Part shown: piece after piece, positions 27,074-31,346 of the stretch
Numbering within the stretch: position 1 is the first letter of the stretch
Layout: every line of letters begins with the position of its first letter
Assembly: GCA_902494065.1 (NCBI GenBank)
Contig: CABURZ010000005.1
Span: forward strand, 1 to 31,346
DNA: 31,346 nucleotides
Reading direction: 5' to 3'
Source: an uncultured Sneathia sp.
GTDB lineage: Bacteria > Fusobacteriota > Fusobacteriia > Fusobacteriales > Leptotrichiaceae
The notes under the pieces: model-generated
Seen by the model: only the letters and a program-made list of their open reading frames with translations
Told to the model about the DNA's origin: nothing
Databases searched by the model: none
Made by a program: the position numbers and the translations under genes

Positions 27074-27532
27074 CTATTTTACCTCTATTTTTTCTTCAAT
27101 GACTTTGTCATTTTCATATACAGCCTTTATCATAAAATAACTGTAATCATCATTTATTATCTTTTTTAACATATATATATCTGTTTCCCAAATATCTAGC
27201 TTAAGTATGTCGTTCTTTTTTATCCAAAAAAGTTCTCCCTCATCACAATCTATTAATTGTCCACTAAATTCTTTACAAGAAAATACGTGTATCCCCATAG
27301 GTTTATTATCTGAAATAAAAGAAATGTATCCACGTGGAATTAAATTTTTTACTGTTAATCCTGTTTCTTCTTTAACTTCACGAACTGCACATTCATAAGG
27401 TGTTTCCAAATTTTCTATATGCCCACCAACACCTATCCATTTTCCTTTATTTATATCATTTTTCTTTTTGTTTCTGTAAAGCATTAAAATCTTGTCATCT
27501 TTTTCTATATAACAAACTGTACAATATTCCAT
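27074..27532 (-). CDS. NUDIX hydrolase, probable 8-oxo-dGTP diphosphatase (MutT/MutX type)
   Basis: 152 residues with a complete NUDIX box: G37-x5-E-x7-REVKEETGL to residue 59. The opening YCTVCYIEKDDKILMLYRNK and NDINKGKWIGVGGHIE are characteristic of the MutX-like 8-oxo-dGTPases that clean oxidised nucleotides. Substrate assignment rests on this family resemblance. The start codon shares one base with the stop of the TtcA-like gene (TAATG), so the two are coupled. Confidence 0.88.
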   Translation of the reverse strand: MEYCTVCYIEKDDKILMLYRNKKKNDINKGKWIGVGGHIENLETPYECAVREVKEETGLTVKNLIPRGYISFISDNKPMGIHVFSCKEFSGQLIDCDEGELFWIKKNDILKLDIWETDIYMLKKIINDDYSYFMIKAVYENDKVIEEKIEVK

Positions 27533-28353
27533 TATTTATCACCTTTTTTTACATACCCATAAACATAATCTAAATTAATGTTTTTCATTGAACTAAAAAT
27601 ACGCTTCTTTATACCTGGATTTTTTAATTCTAAATCCTTTAGCATATTCTTTATTTCTTTTCTTTTACTTGTAACTTTTTCTTGCTCAACAGCACAACCA
27701 CAACTCATAGCACGTATGTTATTGTATTTTGTAAACTTAATAATATCTTCCTCATATACATATACCATAGGACGTATAATCTTTAAATTACCACTTTCTG
27801 AATTAACTATAGGTAACATAGTTTTTATCGTACCTGCATAAAACATATTTATTAATGTTGTTTCAATGACGTCATCAAAATGATGTCCTAGTGCAATTTT
27901 TGTATATCCCATTTTTTCTAATTCTTTATATAGCACTCCTCTTCTCATTTTAGCACACAAAAAACAAGGACTAGTAGGTGCCATCATATTACTAATTTCC
28001 CATATATTTGTTTCTATTATCTCACAATTTATTCCCATATCGCGTAAATTTTTCTTAAATTGACTTAAATCTTCTTCTCTAAATCCTGGATTTAAACTTA
28101 TTGCACGAAACTCAAAATCAAAACTCTTATTCTTCTTTAATTCTTGAAATAGTTTTGCCATAAGTAAACTATCTTTACCACCAGAAATTGCTAGTGCTAT
28201 TTTATCACCATTTTCAACCAAATTAAAATCATAAATTCCTTTTAAAAATTTTGACCATATTGATTTTCTAAATTTAGTTACAATACTTTCTTCTATCTCT
28301 TTTGCACTTTTTATTTCCCCATCAACATCAACAGACATTCTTAGTTCAACCAT
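27532..28353 (-). CDS. TtcA-like tRNA 2-thiolation protein
   Basis: 273 residues of the ATP-PPase family. PP-loop SGGKDS at 57-62, the CxxC of the iron-sulfur cluster at C130/C133 (PCFLCAKMRRG), LGHHFDD at 155-161 and a third cysteine region SCGC (217-220) fit TtcA, which thiolates C32 of certain tRNAs. It differs from TilS, which lacks these cysteines. A ~20-residue N-terminal extension is present. Good AGGAG upstream. Sequence similarity inside the TtcA/TilS/TtuA group is close, so exact tRNA position is inferred. Confidence 0.85.
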   Translation of the reverse strand: MVELRMSVDVDGEIKSAKEIEESIVTKFRKSIWSKFLKGIYDFNLVENGDKIALAISGGKDSLLMAKLFQELKKNKSFDFEFRAISLNPGFREEDLSQFKKNLRDMGINCEIIETNIWEISNMMAPTSPCFLCAKMRRGVLYKELEKMGYTKIALGHHFDDVIETTLINMFYAGTIKTMLPIVNSESGNLKIIRPMVYVYEEDIIKFTKYNNIRAMSCGCAVEQEKVTSKRKEIKNMLKDLELKNPGIKKRIFSSMKNINLDYVYGYVKKGDK

Positions 28354-28365
28354 TATTTCTCCTAC

Positions 28366-28392
28366 TAAAAATGATGGATAAAATCCACCATT
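28366..28392 (-). terminator. Terminator-like hairpin between the TPR and ttcA-like genes
   Basis: AATGGTGGA (28384-28392) pairs with TCCATCATT (28370-28378), nine base pairs with one wobble and a 5-base loop, followed by TTTTT. It begins at the TPR stop codon and ends 16 bases from the next start. Confidence 0.7.
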
Positions 28393-28930
28393 AATTTATT
28401 TTACTCTTAACATATTCTATTTTTTCTTTTAAATCTAAATCACTAGGATCTAAATTATACGCTGCCTTATACTCCTTATATGCTTTTTCATGTCTACCCA
28501 TATGCTCATATTTTCTTCCAAAATCTACATGTGCTGTTATTATATCAAAGTCTAAAAATATAGCTCTATCATAGTAGCTGCATGCATCTAATATTTTACC
28601 CTGTCTTGAGCAAATATTTCCTAGTAGAAATAGCACGAACGGTTCTTTTGCACTTAAAGATAAGGCTCGACTTAAACATGCATAAGCTAAGTCTAATTCA
28701 TCATTTTCATAATATAAATAACCTAAAAATGCCATTATTTCATGATCGTTAGGTTTTTCTTCTGATAATTTTTCAAAAATTTCAATTGCTTCATCATTTC
28801 TTTTATATGCATGATAAATACTAGCCAATTGTTTTTGTGATTCTATATCATTCTTATTTTTTAATTCTTCAACGCTTTTTTCTATATCATCATTATATCT
28901 AAATTCTCTAAAAATTAAAGTCTTAAGCAT
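28391..28930 (-). CDS. Tetratricopeptide-repeat protein
   Basis: 179 residues, no signal peptide, so cytoplasmic. At least three TPR units are visible: ASIYHAYKRNDEAIEIFEKL, AFLGYLYYENDELDLAYACL and FGRKYEHMGRHEKAYKEYKA, each with the Gly/Ala/Tyr spacing of the motif. TPRs bind partner proteins; the partner is unknown. The ATG at 28930 is chosen because GGAGAGAG ends two bases upstream; a TTG at 28942 would overlap this site. It has a strong promoter of its own and is followed by a hairpin, so it may be monocistronic. Confidence 0.85.
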   Translation of the reverse strand: MLKTLIFREFRYNDDIEKSVEELKNKNDIESQKQLASIYHAYKRNDEAIEIFEKLSEEKPNDHEIMAFLGYLYYENDELDLAYACLSRALSLSAKEPFVLFLLGNICSRQGKILDACSYYDRAIFLDFDIITAHVDFGRKYEHMGRHEKAYKEYKAAYNLDPSDLDLKEKIEYVKSKIN

Positions 28931-28962
28931 ATCTCTCTCCAATACTGCGGTTATATAGCAAA

Positions 28963-28991
28963 ATTATATCACAAATAACATTAGAGTGCAA
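28963..28991 (-). promoter_or_regulatory. Promoter of the TPR gene
   Basis: Minus-strand TTGCAC (28986-28991), 17-base spacer and a perfect TATAAT (28963-28968), about 35 bases before the start codon. Confidence 0.78.
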
Positions 28992-28998
28992 TATTGCA
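28987..28998. promoter_or_regulatory. 12-bp palindrome over the -35 element
   Basis: TGCAATATTGCA is a perfect 12-bp palindrome that overlaps five bases of the -35 element. It could be an operator for a dimeric regulator. No regulator is assigned. Confidence 0.45.
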
Positions 28999-29015
28999 AA
29001 CATTCTTCGCAGATT

Positions 29016-29342
29016 CTAATTTGTTATATGATGCTTATCTTTAATACTGTTATATATTTCTTCTTTTATTTCATCAATAGCCTTATTTAGTGCCTTATGA
29101 TAATCATAATTAGGTGCTATTTTTTCTACTTCATCTAGTTTTACTTGTTTTTCTTTATCAAATGAAAATGGTAAATATTTTTCTTTTTCTTCATTGTAAT
29201 ATGATATGTTAGTTATATTTTTAAAAATTTTAGTTTTATTATAATAATCTTTATTATCTTCTACAAAATATGTTTTCATTATGTCTTTTATTTCTTTTTC
29301 TAAATTATCATAGCTTTCTAGTAAAGCTCCATTATCTCCCAA
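29016..29342 (-). CDS. Uncharacterised protein, probable downstream half of a split gene
   Basis: 108 residues from a TTG start with a weak AGGA before it. The frame stays open upstream of the TTG as ...QTKDGNYHHLGILLGDNG to an in-frame stop at 29403-29405, which suggests the TTG is not a natural start. Charged and soluble, with TNISYYNEEKEKYLPFSFDK in the middle and helical C-terminus. It overlaps the preceding 72-residue frame by a few codons in the -1 frame. I do not recognise it alone. Read together with that frame it looks like one ~190-residue protein, resembling PBECR-type phage nuclease domains only weakly. Confidence 0.5.
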   Translation of the reverse strand: MGDNGALLESYDNLEKEIKDIMKTYFVEDNKDYYNKTKIFKNITNISYYNEEKEKYLPFSFDKEKQVKLDEVEKIAPNYDYHKALNKAIDEIKEEIYNSIKDKHHITN

Positions 29343-29386
29343 TAATATTCCTAAATGATGATAATTTCCATCTTTTGTCTGTATAA

Positions 29387-29605
29387 TTAATCGGATAAAT
29401 TGTTATCAAATACTTCTTTTATTAATTCCCATGCTCTTTTACTTTCTCCTTCTTTGCTTGTGTATTGTAAACCCAATAAATGAGGAATTATATTTTTCTT
29501 AAAATTTATTTCAAAATTTTTACTCTCTGTTTCTATTAGTAAATTCATATTATATTTTCCAAATTCTTTTAATATTGCTTGTACTCTATATGTTTTATTC
29601 TCCAT
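29387..29605 (-). CDS. Uncharacterised small protein, probable N-terminal half of a split gene (PBECR-like?)
   Basis: 72 residues, no signal peptide. The sequence FEINFKKNIIPHLLGLQYTS recalls the strand-plus-HLLGL motif of PBECR-type (phage Barnase-EndoU-ColicinE5/D-RelE-like) nucleases found in phage and mobile regions; this is a resemblance by eye only. It stops at 29387 while a second frame continues the coding signal. The ATG lies 12 bases past an 8-base G tract that also serves as its only ribosome-binding sequence. It is preceded by the terminator of a structured RNA. Confidence 0.5.
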   Translation of the reverse strand: MENKTYRVQAILKEFGKYNMNLLIETESKNFEINFKKNIIPHLLGLQYTSKEGESKRAWELIKEVFDNNLSD

Positions 29606-29617
29606 TTTTATTCTTCA

Positions 29618-29625
29618 CCCCCCCC
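29618..29625 (-). repeat. Eight-base G tract in the leader (possible phase-variation site)
   Basis: On the minus strand GTGAAGGGGGGGGTGAAG reads as G8 flanked by two copies of GTGAAG, in a region otherwise nearly free of G runs. It replaces or forms the Shine-Dalgarno of the 72-residue frame. Length changes here would alter the ribosome-site spacing. Confidence 0.6.
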
Positions 29626-29644
29626 TTCACATAATTTAAAGTAT

Positions 29645-29680
29645 AAAAAAAGACCAAACTATATTATATAATTTAGTCTT
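29645..29680 (-). terminator. Intrinsic terminator of the structured RNA
   Basis: On the minus strand AAGACTAAATTATA pairs with TATAGTTTGGTCTT (outer part perfect, two wobbles), followed by seven T. It closes the RNA gene and lies 40 bases before the next start codon. Confidence 0.85.
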
Positions 29681-29852
29681 GTGTAGTTTTAACATTTTTC
29701 TAGTACAACTCCTCCAATGCTTTGGTCTACCGATTAACTACAACGGTAACAAGTTTCGCTGCGTAACCTATATTTCTAACCCCTGGTTACACGGTCAACC
29801 ATAATGATTGCCTAAGGACGAAGATTTCTTGCATCTCCTGAGCCTTTATCTC
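29645..29852 (-). ncRNA. Structured RNA of unknown family
   Basis: Between a promoter and a terminator lies ~160 nt with ~43% G+C (68 of 157 counted), well above the AT-rich surroundings, and no open frame. Hand folding gives a 5' hairpin (GCTCAGG at about 29837-29843 with CTTAGGC near 29811-29817, interior helix GATG/CGTC), then TGGTTGACCG paired with CGGTAGACCA enclosing two hairpins, one of them GTGTAACC with GGTTACGC. It lacks the marks of tmRNA, SRP RNA, RNase P RNA, 5S rRNA, T-boxes and the common riboswitches. It could be a leader, a trans-acting RNA or an RNA antitoxin. Confidence 0.65.
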
Positions 29853-29858
29853 ACTCAT

Positions 29859-29886
29859 ATTGTATCATTTTGCCTAGTAAAATCAA
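29859..29886 (-). promoter_or_regulatory. Promoter of the structured RNA
   Basis: Minus-strand TTGATT (29881-29886), 16-base spacer, TACAAT (29859-29864) with an extended TG two bases before it. The start of transcription should be near 29852. Confidence 0.7.
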
Positions 29887-29913
29887 GGTTAATTTTATGT
29901 GAAAATTGTAATC

Positions 29914-29943
29914 AATAAACCCCTCGGCGACTAACCCGAGGGG
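29914..29943 (-). terminator. Intrinsic terminator of the 29983-31257 outer-membrane protein
   Basis: CCCCTCGG (29936-29943 on the minus strand) pairs with CCGAGGGG (29920-29927), an unusually GC-rich 8-bp stem for this DNA, followed by TTTATT. It separates the barrel gene from the RNA promoter. Confidence 0.85.
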
Positions 29944-29982
29944 TAAAACATTTATGTTATTTATCAAACTAATTGATAACTA

Positions 29983-31257
29983 TTACCATGTATATTTAAC
30001 ATTTAAGCTTGTTTTTAATGTTGTTGTTTCATAGTTAAATGGAGCTGCCTTTATACTAAATTTAACTGGTACTGCAACATTTCCTTTAATTTCTAAGCTT
30101 TCAGTTGGTTTGTATTCTACTGATACTTTTGGTTCTAATACTAAGTCGATTGTCTTACCTTTAACTACACCATTTGCTGCTGTTCCTTTTAAATTATCTA
30201 ATACTGCTGTTGCATTAAATTCTGGCGATACTGTAAATTTATCAGTTACTTTGTAATCATATTTAGCACCTGCATTTAATTTAATGTATGCTTGATGTGT
30301 TGAATCAGTATGGTTAGCTTGGTCTTTCATATCTGTATATCCTGCAAATACACCTTTACCACTTAATGTTAAATTCTTAACACCAGTATATTTAACACCT
30401 AAGATAGTACCATATGATATTGCATTATCTTGTTTTGATGTTTTACCTGGATTATGTAAGTGTTGAACAAATAGTTTTCCATTTAATTCTAAGTCTTTAA
30501 CACCAACATATTTAGCATCAAATTCGTAAGAATGAACATAATTTAGTTTTCCATAAACCTTACTATCTGTTTTAGCAGTAGCATCATCTTCTCTCATAAT
30601 GCTCTTATACTTTAATTCTGTTCCATTTAACTGACCTTTAAAGTTAATAGCACCTTTTAATTCTAAGTCTTTTACTTCTTTGTAAGCTGCTTCAAATTTT
30701 GTTGATACATAGTTTACTTTAGCATCTGCATAAGTGTGATTAACAGCTACTTCTGCCTTTATGTCTTTAACTGGTGCATATTCTCCTTCTACATATAGTT
30801 TATGTGTTGAAGTAGTATCTTTTAATTCACCAACTTTTAAATCAGTTTTAGTATTTACACCAATTTTTAAATTATTGAATTTAGTATTTGCATCTGCTTC
30901 TAATTCTAAAGCAAATTTTTTATTATCTGTATTTGGTTTCACGGTAGCTTTAACATATGAATTAACTGTCTTAATTTCTGGCAATTCATATTTTACAAAT
31001 ATACTTGAATTATTAACTAAATTTTCATGAACAGCTGTTGCTAAAGGAACACCTAAATCCTTAACTTTAAATTCTCCACCAAAGCTTAAACCTGAGTCTT
31101 TTACCTTAACTTCAGTTTTAACACCTAATTTTTCTGCTGTAAACTTGATAGGTGTTGTTTCTAATTTGTTTTCATTAAAGAATTCTACATTTCCTGTAGT
31201 CCCTGCAGCCATAGAAGCTACTGCAATTAAGCTTGCTAATAATATTGTTTTTTTCAT
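29983..31257 (-). CDS. Outer-membrane beta-barrel protein, paralogue of the 8080 gene
   Basis: 424 residues with signal peptide MKKTILLASLIAVASMAA. Shared with the first barrel: LGVKTEVKVKDSGLSFGG (44-61), LFVQHLH (262-268), VSPEF (343-347) and the end SLNVKYTW, here with Trp as the last residue. Internal units recur in the mature part, each with a (V/L)K-(D/N)LxLxG core: EVKDLELKG (194-202), GVKDLELNG (252-260), GVKNLTLSG (292-300), then SLEIKG (387-392), which look like repeated beta-hairpins. Ribosome site AAGGAGA lies five bases upstream. It is monocistronic, probably abundant; function (pore, adhesin) unknown. Confidence 0.85.
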   Translation of the reverse strand: MKKTILLASLIAVASMAAGTTGNVEFFNENKLETTPIKFTAEKLGVKTEVKVKDSGLSFGGEFKVKDLGVPLATAVHENLVNNSSIFVKYELPEIKTVNSYVKATVKPNTDNKKFALELEADANTKFNNLKIGVNTKTDLKVGELKDTTSTHKLYVEGEYAPVKDIKAEVAVNHTYADAKVNYVSTKFEAAYKEVKDLELKGAINFKGQLNGTELKYKSIMREDDATAKTDSKVYGKLNYVHSYEFDAKYVGVKDLELNGKLFVQHLHNPGKTSKQDNAISYGTILGVKYTGVKNLTLSGKGVFAGYTDMKDQANHTDSTHQAYIKLNAGAKYDYKVTDKFTVSPEFNATAVLDNLKGTAANGVVKGKTIDLVLEPKVSVEYKPTESLEIKGNVAVPVKFSIKAAPFNYETTTLKTSLNVKYTW

Positions 31258-31291
31258 GTTTTTCTCCTTTTTTCTTTAAAAAGTTTATATT

Positions 31292-31321
31292 TTTATAGTA
31301 GTCATGTATATTTTATCACAA
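31292..31321 (-). promoter_or_regulatory. Promoter region of the 31257 outer-membrane protein
   Basis: On the minus strand TTGTGA (31316-31321) and TATAAA (31292-31297) are 18 bases apart. TATAAA is the end of ACTACTATAAA (31292-31302), the same 11-mer that precedes the paralogue at 8080. Confidence 0.6.
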
Positions 31322-31346
31322 AAAAAAAGAAAAAAGGTAAATTAAA

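Noticed and set aside
29387..29405. Programmed -1 frameshift site
   Set aside because: The overlap has C AAT TTA rather than a true slippery heptamer, and no downstream stem is evident; a simple mutation is more likely.
29645..29852. tmRNA, SRP RNA, RNase P RNA, T-box or type III antitoxin with tandem repeats
   Set aside because: None of the diagnostic cores (tRNA-like ends, GGAAGGAAGC-type SRP loop, AGGAAAGTCC, GGTGG T-box) are present, and no tandem repeat unit is visible.

Overview
The window is very AT-rich and gene-dense. Gene content and the outer-membrane proteins point to the Fusobacteriota, most likely family Leptotrichiaceae (Sneathia / Streptobacillus / Leptotrichia type). The evidence is low G+C, a TamB-BamA pair marking a two-membrane envelope, and small MKKTxLLA-signal beta-barrel proteins ending in Trp. 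The genus is inferred, not proven.

Layout. Positions 13-528 hold a scar: the last ~34 codons of an outer-membrane protein gene (minus strand) fused to the 3' end of an IS256-family element. Positions 580-5575 (plus) form one overlapping operon: a HAD phosphatase, a stand-alone CheY-like receiver, LrgA, LrgB, the tRNA thiolase MnmA and the signal peptide peptidase SppA. Convergent to it on the minus strand are an HU-type protein, a MATE exporter and ribosomal protein L28 (5658-7631). A ~450-base AT-rich divergent region then leads to a complete outer-membrane beta-barrel protein (8080-9321, plus).

From 9374 to 28930 every gene is on the minus strand and closely packed. In transcription order these are a TPR protein, a TtcA-like thiolase, a NUDIX hydrolase, then a promoter driving tamB, bamA, a lipoprotein, Hsp33, a STAS protein, D-Ala-D-Ala ligase, an M50 protease, a YigZ protein, Der, Dtd, an NlpC/P60 hydrolase, TatD, AcpS, GltS, BrnQ and a TetR regulator. 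The themes are envelope assembly (TamB/BamA), peptidoglycan (Ddl, NlpC), tRNA modification and quality control (MnmA, TtcA-like, Dtd), ribosome assembly (Der) and amino-acid transport (GltS, BrnQ).

The accessory-looking stretch is 29016-29886. It holds a promoter, a structured GC-rich RNA of ~200 nt with its own intrinsic terminator that I could not match to a known family, an 8-base G tract in the leader, and two short reading frames that look like one small protein split by a -1 frameshift. The N-terminal part vaguely resembles PBECR-type phage nucleases. A paralogue of the 8080 outer-membrane protein closes the window (29983-31257).
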